A DNA stretch of 11,892 nt from Betaproteobacteria bacterium UBA931 (GTDB taxonomy: Bacteria > Pseudomonadota > Gammaproteobacteria > Burkholderiales > Casimicrobiaceae). A model generated the notes under the pieces. That model was not told where the DNA came from. It saw nothing but the letters and a program-made list of their open reading frames with translations, and searched no databases. Numbering within the stretch: position 1 is the first letter of the stretch; every line of letters starts with the position of its first letter. The position numbers and the translations under genes were made by a program. The DNA is taken from the NCBI GenBank assembly GCA_002293615.1, contig DBDN01000016.1, forward strand, positions 1 to 11,892, in the 5' to 3' direction. Below, one piece after another: positions 1 to 6,708 of this stretch.

Positions 1-98
1 GTAATGCGTACCCGTTCCTCGCCTTCTTCAATCTCGATTTCGGCAATGCCGGATGTTTCGACCAATTCGATCAGGGTTTTGAGTTTGCGTAAATCCAT
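1..98 (-). CDS. accB: Biotin carboxyl carrier protein of acetyl-CoA carboxylase (AccB), N-terminal part only
   Basis: Only the first 32 codons are in the window; the gene continues past the left edge. The N-terminus begins MDLRKLKTLIELVETSGIAE and continues with an acidic stretch IEIEEGEERVRI. This is the conserved start of BCCP (family pattern MDLRKIKKLIDLVEESGI..EIEI.EGEE.VRI). BCCP carries biotin on a C-terminal lysine (outside the window) and shuttles carboxyl groups between biotin carboxylase and carboxyltransferase in the first step of fatty acid synthesis. The start lies 5 bases after the aroQ stop, on the same strand. The two are therefore almost certainly co-transcribed, and accC is expected next beyond the edge. 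No strong Shine-Dalgarno is visible, which fits translation by ribosomes finishing aroQ. The identification is firm despite the truncation by the window edge. Confidence 0.93.
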   Translation of the reverse strand, partial: MDLRKLKTLIELVETSGIAEIEIEEGEERVRI

Positions 99-103
99 GA
101 TAA

Positions 104-577
104 TCAACGATTCTGCAAATAATCCAGCGCGCGCAGCAGCGCAAATTCATAGCCCTGGCTGCCAAAGCCATAAATGCCGCCCAATGCTTTGTCGGACAAC
201 ATCGAATGGTGGCGAAAAGGCTCGCGCGCGTAAATATTGGATAAATGAACTTCGATAAAAGGAAGCGCCACCGATAGCAACGCGTCGCGCAATGCAACGC
301 TCGTATGGGTAAACGCGCCGGGGTTAATGATGAAAAATTGAACCTGATGATCGGGCGCCGCATGAATACGGTCAATCAACACGCCTTCGTGGTTGCTTTG
401 AAACGATTCGCAGCGCGCCCCGCGCGACTCTGCCAACCGACCTAACGCGCTGTCGATATCGGCCAGCGTCAGGCGACCATAAACTTCCGGTTCGCGTGAA
501 CCCAGCATATTGAGATTGGGTCCATGCAAAATCCAGAGCAAAGGACGCGGCGGCGGAGAAGAAATGATCGTGGGCAT
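104..577 (-). CDS. aroQ: Type II 3-dehydroquinate dehydratase (AroQ)
   Basis: Converts 3-dehydroquinate to 3-dehydroshikimate, step 3 of the shikimate pathway, as a cytosolic dodecamer in known homologues. Numbered from the ATG at 577 (157 aa), the family motifs appear in order: HGPNLNMLGSREPEVYG at 18-34, with the flexible-loop Arg28 and catalytic Tyr33; FQSNHEG at 59-65; INPGAFTHTS at 84-93, with Asn85; and EVHLSNIYAREPFR at 109-122, with catalytic His111. Family members are about 145-150 aa, so the length fits. The frame can be extended upstream to a TTG at 622 (172 aa). That extension is not needed for the fold, has no ribosome binding site, and would lie upstream of the predicted transcription start, so the ATG is preferred. 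The stop is 5 bases from accB; an aroQ-accB-accC operon is common in proteobacteria. Confidence 0.95.
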   Translation of the reverse strand: MPTIISSPPPRPLLWILHGPNLNMLGSREPEVYGRLTLADIDSALGRLAESRGARCESFQSNHEGVLIDRIHAAPDHQVQFFIINPGAFTHTSVALRDALLSVALPFIEVHLSNIYAREPFRHHSMLSDKALGGIYGFGSQGYEFALLRALDYLQNR

Positions 578-624
578 AAGTTTTGTTGGTTCTTTCCCTG
601 AACTTCGCTTATCTTTGCTCAAAA

Positions 625-654
625 AAGATAATTTTTTCTAACGCTTGTTGTAAA
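625..654 (-). promoter_or_regulatory. Putative sigma70-type promoter for aroQ-accB
   Basis: On the minus strand, TTTACA (complement of 649-654, five of six bases of the -35 consensus) is followed after 18 bases by TATCTT (complement of 625-630, four of six bases of the -10). Transcription would start near 618, which leaves a leader of about 40 bases before the aroQ ATG at 577 and excludes the TTG at 622. The -35 element sits inside a small inverted repeat, TTGTT-GTA-AACAA at 645-657. The surrounding sequence is AT-rich, so chance matches are likely; this is a weak prediction. Confidence 0.35.
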
Positions 655-714
655 CAATGGGTAATAACCATAAATAGCATCGCTATCGTAACAAAAAAAT
701 TACAAAAAGCCACA

Positions 715-730
715 GCCGCTATTTAGCGGC
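715..730 (-). terminator. Hairpin downstream of aroE, possible terminator
   Basis: GCCGCTA-TT-TAGCGGC is a perfect inverted repeat with a 7-bp GC-rich stem, about 105 bases after the aroE stop. Read on the minus strand, a T-run (CTTTTTG, then a second run of seven T) follows at a distance of about 5 bases, so the shape is that of an imperfect rho-independent terminator. It would end the DUF4124-aroE transcript before the aroQ promoter. The rest of the 257-base gap between aroE and aroQ (578-834) is very AT-rich and holds no gene that I can see. Confidence 0.4.
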
Positions 731-834
731 AAAATGTAGGAAAAAGCAAGCATTATTTTTTATTTTTCCACCAAGATTTTTTCTTATTTTTCGGCTTTTC
801 CATTGAAAGTTCGCCATAATCATGGCAAAAGCCG

Positions 835-1713
835 CTATTTTTCTTTGTTTGTGGGCGCCCGCAAAAGCTCGATAAATGTCGACATATGCAGTTCGGCCGT
901 CTCCGGCAAAACTCCATGCCATATACGAAAGCTCTCGGCCGCTTGCTCGATTAACATACCAAGGCCATCGCAAGCATGGCGCATACCTTGTGTTCTTGCC
1001 CAAGCCACAAACGGCGTTTCCGCCGATGAATACACCATGTCATAAAAAAACGTGTTGTCGGAAACGGCGGGAATTTGCCAAGGTATACCGCCTTGATCGA
1101 TAGCGCGTACACCGATTCCATTAACGATAAGATCAAACGGCTCTCGTAAAAGTAGTTGTGGCAAAGAAAGAATCGTTATCTTTTCACCGCTGTCGGGAAA
1201 ACGCCGCTTTAAAGCCAATGCTTTATCCTCGGTGCGGTTGCATAAACAAATTTCGGTGGGCTTTTGCGCCAAAAGTTCGCCGAGAATACCGGCAACCGCG
1301 CCGCCCGCGCCAAAAATCAAAATACGGGCTTTTTCGGCAGATCGCCCCCATTGCCGATAAAGATCGCGAATAAAACCAATGCCGTCGGTATTGTCCGCCC
1401 GCCAGCCGCCGGAAAGCGGCGTCAATGTATTGGCGGCACCTGCCTGAAAAGCATTTTCAGCAGCACATGCAGAAAACGATAAGGCAAAACTTTTGAATGG
1501 CGCGGTCACATTGAGCCCCTTACCGCCTTCGGCAAAAAACTGCATTACTTTTTCACGAAAGAGCGTGCCATCGTCGGAAAGCGGTGCTTTTAAGCGTTCA
1601 TAGGCAAGCGCAATACCGGTTTGCCGAGAAAACATTTCGTGAATCAACGGAGAAAGTGAATGTGCAATCGGATTGCCGATGACGGCGTAGCGCAAAGGAT
1701 TCATGCAACCCAT
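835..1713 (-). CDS. aroE: Shikimate dehydrogenase (NADP+), AroE
   Basis: Reduces 3-dehydroshikimate to shikimate with NADPH (shikimate pathway step 4, cytosol). Numbered from the ATG at 1713 (292 aa), these motifs are visible: SLSP at 19-22 (substrate binding); NVTAPFK at 68-74 with the catalytic Lys74; NTDG at 108-111 with the catalytic Asp110; glycine-rich GAGGA at 135-139 for the cofactor; and NRT at 159-161, the basic patch expected for NADP preference. Near the C-terminus DGLGMLIEQAAESF is the usual AroE ending. The upstream gene's TGA overlaps this ATG (TGATG), and GGA lies 7 bases before it. A second ATG at 1704 (MNPLRYAVIGNP) matches the typical N-terminus equally well, and a TTG at 1716 is also in frame. 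The function is secure; the exact start is not. Its substrate is made by the product of nearby aroQ. Confidence 0.95.
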   Translation of the reverse strand: MGCMNPLRYAVIGNPIAHSLSPLIHEMFSRQTGIALAYERLKAPLSDDGTLFREKVMQFFAEGGKGLNVTAPFKSFALSFSACAAENAFQAGAANTLTPLSGGWRADNTDGIGFIRDLYRQWGRSAEKARILIFGAGGAVAGILGELLAQKPTEICLCNRTEDKALALKRRFPDSGEKITILSLPQLLLREPFDLIVNGIGVRAIDQGGIPWQIPAVSDNTFFYDMVYSSAETPFVAWARTQGMRHACDGLGMLIEQAAESFRIWHGVLPETAELHMSTFIELLRAPTNKEK

Positions 1714-2357
1714 CAATTTTTCCGGATTTTTTCCGCTTCTTTTTCACGCAAACGCTGTTCTTCGATGACTTTGAGTTCACGCCAGCGTTTTTTGTCCGCT
1801 TCATATTTTTCGATAACCTTTTGCCGCTCACCGTAATAACGAGTCATGGTATTGCGACGACTTTCCATATCGGCATGGAGTTTTTTCAGTTCGCCTTCGG
1901 GGATCGTCTGCCCGGCCTCCTGGCGCTGCAACAATTTCTCTTGTCGAGCCTCCAGCTGTTCAATAACCGCTGCCGCCGATTCGATTTGCCCGTCAAGTAC
2001 GTGAACCGCCCGGTCACGCGCCAAATCGATGTCATTTTCGGTGAGGTAAGAAAGCGTCAACGCCCGATCGCGGTTTTCGTATACGGTCGGTTTTTCTTCA
2101 CCGTCTTCTTTTTTCTTGTTCTCTTCTTCAAGTCGGCGCAGGTATTGCTTTTCGGATTCTATGTGCTTGACCGTGCGCCCCTGACGATCCAGCACCGTTT
2201 TTTCGCTTTTTTGCGCCTCCATCGGCATTTTATCGGAATAATATACGGTGCCGTTTTCATCCGTCCATTTATACATGGCTGCCGACACTACGCCGACAGC
2301 CAGCCCGCCAGCTGCCGTCAGAAGAAAAAACATTAAGAGTCGAACCACGCTTGTCAT
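1713..2357 (-). CDS. DUF4124 domain-containing exported coiled-coil protein, function unknown
   Basis: A 214-aa protein. Residues 1-27 form a signal peptide: a positive charge at Arg6, a hydrophobic core, and small residues ending in VVSAA. Directly after it comes YKWTDENGTVYYSDKMP (29-45), the hallmark of DUF4124, a short beta-rich domain found at the N-terminus of many proteobacterial periplasmic proteins. The rest, from about residue 55, is highly charged (Glu, Lys, Arg, Gln) and reads as long helices and coiled coil (about 118-214) with no cysteine or catalytic motif. The product is probably periplasmic. The stop codon overlaps the aroE start, so the genes are coupled, but nothing links the function to aromatic synthesis. 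The ATG at 2357 has no clear Shine-Dalgarno. Other DUF4124 proteins have no settled role, so none is proposed. Confidence 0.85.
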   Translation of the reverse strand: MTSVVRLLMFFLLTAAGGLAVGVVSAAMYKWTDENGTVYYSDKMPMEAQKSEKTVLDRQGRTVKHIESEKQYLRRLEEENKKKEDGEEKPTVYENRDRALTLSYLTENDIDLARDRAVHVLDGQIESAAAVIEQLEARQEKLLQRQEAGQTIPEGELKKLHADMESRRNTMTRYYGERQKVIEKYEADKKRWRELKVIEEQRLREKEAEKIRKN

Positions 2358-2446
2358 AGAAAAAAGAGAATAGGCGTAAGGTGTAAATCAGCAGATACCA
2401 TGCCAGTATTGGCTGTCATTGTCTCACATTGAGCCCGCCAATAAAA

Positions 2447-2462
2447 AACTCCTGATGGAGTT
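2447..2462 (-). terminator. Terminator-like hairpin between divergent DUF4124 and xthA genes
   Basis: AACTCC-TGAT-GGAGTT is a perfect 6-bp inverted repeat with a 4-base loop. Read on the minus strand it is followed directly by TTTTTTATT, the shape of a rho-independent terminator. It points away from xthA, so it could stop antisense transcripts leaving the xthA promoter region, or act as a leader attenuator if the DUF4124-aroE transcript begins upstream of it. The 150-base divergent region (2358-2507) shows no other clear signal. GATAAT at 2477-2482 could be a -10 for xthA, but no convincing -35 accompanies it. Confidence 0.35.
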
Positions 2463-2507
2463 ACATCATAAGAAATGATAATCTTGCGCGCTTTACTGGG
2501 GATTATT

Positions 2508-3296
2508 ATGCGCGTAATCACATTCAACGCCAACGGAATTCGCTCTGCCGAACGCAAAGGCCTTTCCGGCTGGCTGGCGCGGGCGCCGTGGGATGTGTTA
2601 TGCATTCAGGAAATAAAAGCGCAGCTTCAGGATATTCCCGGCACCATATCCGCCGAAACGCTTGGTGCTCGACAAGCAGCTTTTGTGCCCGCGCAAAAAA
2701 AAGGGTACAGCGGCGTTGCGCTTTATGCCGCCGAGCCGTTTACTGCCCGGCTCGGCTTGGGTGACCCTCTTTTTGACGCGGAAGGCCGATACGTACGCGC
2801 AGATTTTGGCAATCTTTCTGTCATCAGCGTTTATTTCCCGTCCGGCACCAGCGGCGATGTGCGGCAGGCTGTCAAATATCAATTTCTTAATACGTTTCTG
2901 GCACATCTGAAAAATGTGCTTGCGGAAAAAAAACATGTCATCGTATGCGGCGATGTCAATATTGCCCACAAAGAGATTGATTTAAAAAACTGGAAAAGCA
3001 ACCAGAAAAATTCCGGCTTTTTGCCCGAGGAGCGCGCTTGGCTCGACACCATGCTGGCCGAAACCGGATTGGTTGACGTTTTCCGCTCCCTTGATGGCCG
3101 CGCCGAACAATACACCTGGTGGTCAAACCGCGGGCAGGCATGGGCAAAGAATGTCGGGTGGCGACTTGATTATCAATTTGCCACGCCTGAAATTGCCCGA
3201 TGCGCCAAGGCGGCATCCATTTACAAAAACGAGCGTTTCTCCGATCACGCGCCGCTGGTGATCGATTACGATTTCACACTCAAGGCCAGCACGTGA
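2508..3296 (+). CDS. xthA: Exodeoxyribonuclease III / AP endonuclease (XthA family)
   Basis: A cytosolic base-excision-repair enzyme of the endonuclease/exonuclease/phosphatase fold. It cuts 5' of abasic sites and degrades 3' ends of duplex DNA, using Mg2+. The 262-aa product shows the catalytic set: NANGIR at 7-12; QEIK with the metal ligand Glu35; the active-site Tyr109 in SVYFPSG; CGDVNIAHKEIDL with Asp149 and Asn151; GWRLDYQF with Asp221; and SDHAPLVIDY with Asp246 and His247. Length and spacing match E. coli XthA closely. The frame is open from an ATG at 2475, but the family begins at MRVITFNANG, and GGGGA lies 5 bases before the ATG at 2508, so that start is used. The stop codon overlaps the GTG of the next gene. 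Confidence 0.95.
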   Translation: MRVITFNANGIRSAERKGLSGWLARAPWDVLCIQEIKAQLQDIPGTISAETLGARQAAFVPAQKKGYSGVALYAAEPFTARLGLGDPLFDAEGRYVRADFGNLSVISVYFPSGTSGDVRQAVKYQFLNTFLAHLKNVLAEKKHVIVCGDVNIAHKEIDLKNWKSNQKNSGFLPEERAWLDTMLAETGLVDVFRSLDGRAEQYTWWSNRGQAWAKNVGWRLDYQFATPEIARCAKAASIYKNERFSDHAPLVIDYDFTLKAST

Positions 3297-5239
3297 TTCG
3301 TCTTGATCGTCTGACATTAATGCGCGGCGCGCGGGTATTGCTTGACGATGCCTCGCTGACGATTCATGACCGCCAGCGTGTCGGTTTTATCGGCGCCAAC
3401 GGCAGCGGAAAATCGAGCCTGTTTGCGCTGTTGCGCGGCGAGCTGTTCGCCGAGAAAGGCGATGTTTTCTTTCCGGCAAATACCGTGTTGGCGCATGTGG
3501 CGCAAGAAACGCCATCGGGCACGATGCCTGCGCTTGATTATGTGATCGATGGCGATACCGAGCTGCGCGAAATAGAAACCGCAATAACACGATTGCAGCA
3601 AAACACGCAACACAGCGAAGCGGACGGGCAAGCGCTCGCCGAATGGCATCATCGCTTCGAGGCAATTGGCGGTTACGGCGCCCAAGCGCGCGCAACTGAG
3701 CTAATGGCGGGCTTGGGTTTTGCGCACGACGAACAAAAAAATCCCATTGATGCCTTTTCCGGCGGCTGGCGAATGCGTCTGAATTTGGCGCGGGCGTTGA
3801 TGAGCCGCAGCGATGTTTTGCTGCTCGACGAACCAACCAACCACCTCGATCTCGATGCAGTGATGTGGCTTGAAGAATGGTTGCGCCGTTATCCGGGCAT
3901 GTTGCTGCTGATCACCCATGATCGTGATTTTCTCGACAACGTCGTAAACATCATCGTGCATTTTGATCATTGCCAACTAAAAACGTACAACGGCAATTAC
4001 GCGCAATTCGAGCAGGAACGCGCCGCCGCACTGGCCGTACAACAAGCCACGTATGAAAAACAACAGCGGACGGTAGATCACCTGCAAAGTTTTATCGACC
4101 GTTTTCGCGCCAAGGCAACCAAGGCAAAACAAGCGCAAAGCCGAATAAAACAACTGGAAAAAATGACGCGTATTTCCGCCGCGCATGTGGACAGCCCATT
4201 TTCGTTTTCCTTCGCGGCAAGCGACGCGCATACACGGCAACTGTTACGGCTGGAACAGGCAACTCTTGGTTATCGCGAAAACGAAACACATAAAATCATA
4301 CTTGACCATGTTGAATGCCCGGTGCTTTCCGACGCCCGCATTGGTTTACTCGGTGTAAACGGCGCCGGGAAATCGACGTTGATCAAATCGCTGACCGGGC
4401 AATTGCCGCTCATCGGCGGCAAGCGGCACAGCGCTCGCGATTTACGTATCGGCTATTTTGCGCAACATCAGCTCGATACCCTCAACCCTGAGTTTTCCGC
4501 GCTCGATCATGTGCAGCGCCTTGACCCGGAGGCGCGCGAGCAAGCGCTGCGTAATTATCTCGGCGGATTTGCTTTTCACGGCGACCAGGCAACACAACCG
4601 GTCGCGACATTTTCCGGCGGCGAGCGAGCGCGTTTGGCGCTGGCTTTGATCGTTTATCAAAAACCGCAGTTGTTGATCCTCGACGAGCCAACCAATCATC
4701 TCGATATCGAAATGCGCGAAGCGCTGACCGAAGCTTTACAGGCATTCAATGGCGCGCTGATCGTCGTCGCCCACGATCGTTATTTATTGTCGGCAACCGT
4801 CGATTCTTTCTGGCTGATTGAGCACGGAAATGTCGCGCCGTTTGATGGCGACCTGGACGATTATCGGCAATACAGCCTGCTTCGCTCCCGCGTTCATCAT
4901 GACAATAAAAAAAGCCAAAACGCGAAACCCGATGTCCTTCGCAAAACGCAAAAACAACAAGATGCCGAACTGCGCCGTCGACGCGCGCCCCTGCTGAAAA
5001 AACAAAAAAATATTGAAGAAACACTGGCGGCATTATCGGCAGAAAAAACCGCGCTGGAAAACTGGCTGGCATCGGCCGACGCCTATCAGGAGCAAAAAAA
5101 AGCGCAACTCGCTGAAGCGCTGACTCGCCAGCGTGCTGTTACGCAACAAATCCTGTCGCTGGAACAGGAGTGGCTTTCCCTGGAAGAAACGCTGGCCCAC
5201 CGCCAGAATATCGAAGACAACGCACCGAAGCCGTTGTAA
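3293..5239 (+). CDS. yheS: ABC-F family ATP-binding protein, YheS type
   Basis: A soluble protein with two ABC ATPase domains and no membrane segments, 648 aa. Domain 1 has Walker A GANGSGKSS (34-42), signature FSGGW (155-159) and Walker B LLLDEP (176-181, catalytic Glu180). Domain 2 has Walker A GVNGAGKST (354-362), signature FSGGE (440-444) and Walker B DEP at 464-466. Between them is the helical linker (about 240-295) with FIDRFRAKATKAKQAQSRIK, and a charged coiled-coil tail follows after about 540. The linker wording, the YVIDGD motif and the overall length match E. coli YheS rather than Uup or EttA. ABC-F proteins bind the ribosomal E site and modulate translation; the exact role of YheS is poorly known. 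The GTG at 3293 overlaps the xthA TGA (GTGA) and matches the family N-terminus. A longer in-frame ORF from 3200 overlaps xthA and is not used. Confidence 0.93.
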   Translation: MIRLDRLTLMRGARVLLDDASLTIHDRQRVGFIGANGSGKSSLFALLRGELFAEKGDVFFPANTVLAHVAQETPSGTMPALDYVIDGDTELREIETAITRLQQNTQHSEADGQALAEWHHRFEAIGGYGAQARATELMAGLGFAHDEQKNPIDAFSGGWRMRLNLARALMSRSDVLLLDEPTNHLDLDAVMWLEEWLRRYPGMLLLITHDRDFLDNVVNIIVHFDHCQLKTYNGNYAQFEQERAAALAVQQATYEKQQRTVDHLQSFIDRFRAKATKAKQAQSRIKQLEKMTRISAAHVDSPFSFSFAASDAHTRQLLRLEQATLGYRENETHKIILDHVECPVLSDARIGLLGVNGAGKSTLIKSLTGQLPLIGGKRHSARDLRIGYFAQHQLDTLNPEFSALDHVQRLDPEAREQALRNYLGGFAFHGDQATQPVATFSGGERARLALALIVYQKPQLLILDEPTNHLDIEMREALTEALQAFNGALIVVAHDRYLLSATVDSFWLIEHGNVAPFDGDLDDYRQYSLLRSRVHHDNKKSQNAKPDVLRKTQKQQDAELRRRRAPLLKKQKNIEETLAALSAEKTALENWLASADAYQEQKKAQLAEALTRQRAVTQQILSLEQEWLSLEETLAHRQNIEDNAPKPL

Positions 5240-5320
5240 AAATAGCCTGTGTCGACGCATGACTTCGCTTTCGACTTTACATTGAAAATTTATGTTTCAC
5301 CGTTCGGTCGGGTTATCTTT

Positions 5321-6544
5321 TTAAGGATGCCCAAGCATCTGCGCTTTCGGGATTAATTGCCGATATACCTGATCTGGAACCGGCGTTTGCCAGTGGCCCG
5401 TCGCATACGCGCCAATGATAATGCCGCCGACAATCAATGCAAGCATCGCCGCCACCATCGCGCCGGACAGCTTGCGCCGCCGCCAGCGTTGCACGATTTG
5501 TGCTGTGTCCCCGTTTGCTGCGACAATTTTTTTCGGAGGCAGCGCCAATTGCAACGCATCCTGCGCCGGGCACGACGTCACGCATGACATGCATGCCGTA
5601 CATTCCGCAGAGCGAATTTGTCTGTTGACATCCACCGGCAACCGCGCCGGGCATGCTTTTGCGCACTTGCCGCAATCAATGCAGGCATCCGGATCACGGC
5701 GGATTTTGGTCGGCGACAGCAAAGAAAGCAAACCCAATAACGCGCCATACGGGCAAAGATAACGGCACCAAAAATTAGGGATCACCACACTTAACAGCAT
5801 AAGCACCGCTATCGTGATTAACGCGGTGATGCCGATAAAACGAAAAAAATTCAACATCTTGACATCGGCGATCAGCCCATAAGGCGTCATCATGAACGCC
5901 TCAATTCCCGCGGCAGGCATGGCCATCACCACATATAAAAAAGCGGCCATCAACAAATATTTCAGGCTGCGCAGCGGAATATCCAACCAGCGCGGCGGAT
6001 AAAGGCTTCTTTTGAAAACGCGTTTGCCCGTGCGCCACAACGCTTCTGACAAAGTGCCGACCGGGCAAAGCCATGAACAAAATGATTTTTTCAATAACAA
6101 CGCTGTGAGCAAAAAAGCGGCCAGCAACAACATCGCCGGCGCATGAACTTCCGGCATCACACCGGTTGTCAGCGCGTATTTCAAATTCATCAGGCCGGCA
6201 ATGGGCAACCAACCCTCAACGCCTTCCGGACGAATGGGTGGCGCGCCCGCCGCATTTGTTTCGAAATGGCGTACCCAAAAATAAAACGCCGTTGCGATAT
6301 AAGCATTGATCAACACAAAAATGATTTGCACGGCGCGCCGCCAGGTTGTCGCATTGCGAAAGTCGTGCCACGGTAGCGTACCGTGTATCACCCCTGTTCG
6401 GCGGATCAATACTTTTTTATGACGCATCGCGATTTCATCCAGCAATGCGTCTTCACGATCCTTCGTGTCTGTGCCTACTTCTGGTTCAGATGTCATTTTC
6501 TGTTTTTTCGCCTCGTCACCGTGCGCAAGTGTTGCTTCGATCAT
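5321..6544 (-). CDS. Membrane 4Fe-4S electron-transfer protein (NapH/YccM type)
   Basis: A 407-aa polytopic membrane protein. Predicted membrane segments lie near 71-91, 133-152, 196-213, 236-256 and 361-381. Two CX3CP motifs occur at the membrane edge, SFCSWLCPVG (Cys156, Cys160) and FWCRYLCPYG (Cys260, Cys264), as in NapH, NosR, YccM and CcoG relatives. Two ferredoxin-type 4Fe-4S motifs follow: Cys288/291/294/298 and Cys315/318/321/325, each ending in CP. Such proteins carry electrons between the quinone pool or cytoplasm and periplasmic partners. The specific partner is not shown by the sequence. No nap, nos or cco genes are nearby; the divergent neighbour is a large FAD/Fe-S oxidoreductase. 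An in-frame ATG at 6496 (residue 17) would give 391 aa and fits the predicted promoter better, so the start is uncertain. Confidence 0.85.
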   Translation of the reverse strand: MIEATLAHGDEAKKQKMTSEPEVGTDTKDREDALLDEIAMRHKKVLIRRTGVIHGTLPWHDFRNATTWRRAVQIIFVLINAYIATAFYFWVRHFETNAAGAPPIRPEGVEGWLPIAGLMNLKYALTTGVMPEVHAPAMLLLAAFLLTALLLKKSFCSWLCPVGTLSEALWRTGKRVFKRSLYPPRWLDIPLRSLKYLLMAAFLYVVMAMPAAGIEAFMMTPYGLIADVKMLNFFRFIGITALITIAVLMLLSVVIPNFWCRYLCPYGALLGLLSLLSPTKIRRDPDACIDCGKCAKACPARLPVDVNRQIRSAECTACMSCVTSCPAQDALQLALPPKKIVAANGDTAQIVQRWRRRKLSGAMVAAMLALIVGGIIIGAYATGHWQTPVPDQVYRQLIPKAQMLGHP

Positions 6545-6546
6545 TT

Positions 6547-6575
6547 AATCTACCATTACAATACATATTTGTAAA
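6547..6575 (-). promoter_or_regulatory. Putative promoter of the membrane 4Fe-4S gene
   Basis: On the minus strand, TTTACA (complement of 6570-6575) and TAGATT (complement of 6547-6552) are separated by exactly 17 bases and match the sigma70 consensus at five and four of six positions. Transcription would begin near 6540, just inside the ATG at 6544. If this promoter is real, translation would start at the ATG at 6496 instead. No FNR-like TTGAT-N4-ATCAA site was seen. Confidence 0.4.
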
Positions 6576-6617
6576 CGCGACGAAGCTCCGCACTTTAACG
6601 CTTGCGTTTGCGTCAAT

Positions 6618-6631
6618 AACGACGCGTTGTT
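6618..6631. repeat. Imperfect palindrome in divergent intergenic region
   Basis: AACGACGCGTTGTT is a 14-base near-palindrome in which six of seven base pairs match. It lies roughly midway between the membrane Fe-S gene and the FAD/Fe-S oxidoreductase gene, which are divergent. Operator-like symmetry at a shared regulatory region is suggestive, but a single short copy can occur by chance. No regulator gene lies next to it. The plus strand also has a possible -10, TAAAAT at 6674-6679, without a good -35. Confidence 0.25.
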
Positions 6632-6708
6632 AGTCCTCGGCGCGCCTATCTTCTGGTCATTGTCGGCTTAGAGTAAAATGTATTCCTTCTTTTTCTGTGT
6701 TGTTTATC

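Noticed and set aside
719..1003. Minus-strand open frame overlapping the aroE 3' end
   Set aside because: A different frame from aroE, with no domain; it runs into the AT-rich intergenic region by chance.
1821..2336. Plus-strand open frame (171 codons) opposite the DUF4124 gene
   Set aside because: It has no domain and mirrors the Glu/Lys-rich codons of the coiled-coil region, which become Phe/Leu-rich on the other strand. The minus-strand gene has a signal peptide and a recognised domain.
3200..3292. Upstream extension of the ABC-F gene by 31 codons
   Set aside because: It lies inside xthA in another frame; the family N-terminus matches the GTG at 3293, which also forms the GTGA overlap.
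5240..5320. Possible bidirectional terminator between convergent yheS and the membrane Fe-S gene
   Set aside because: No stem of useful length followed by a T-run was found on either strand in these 81 bases.
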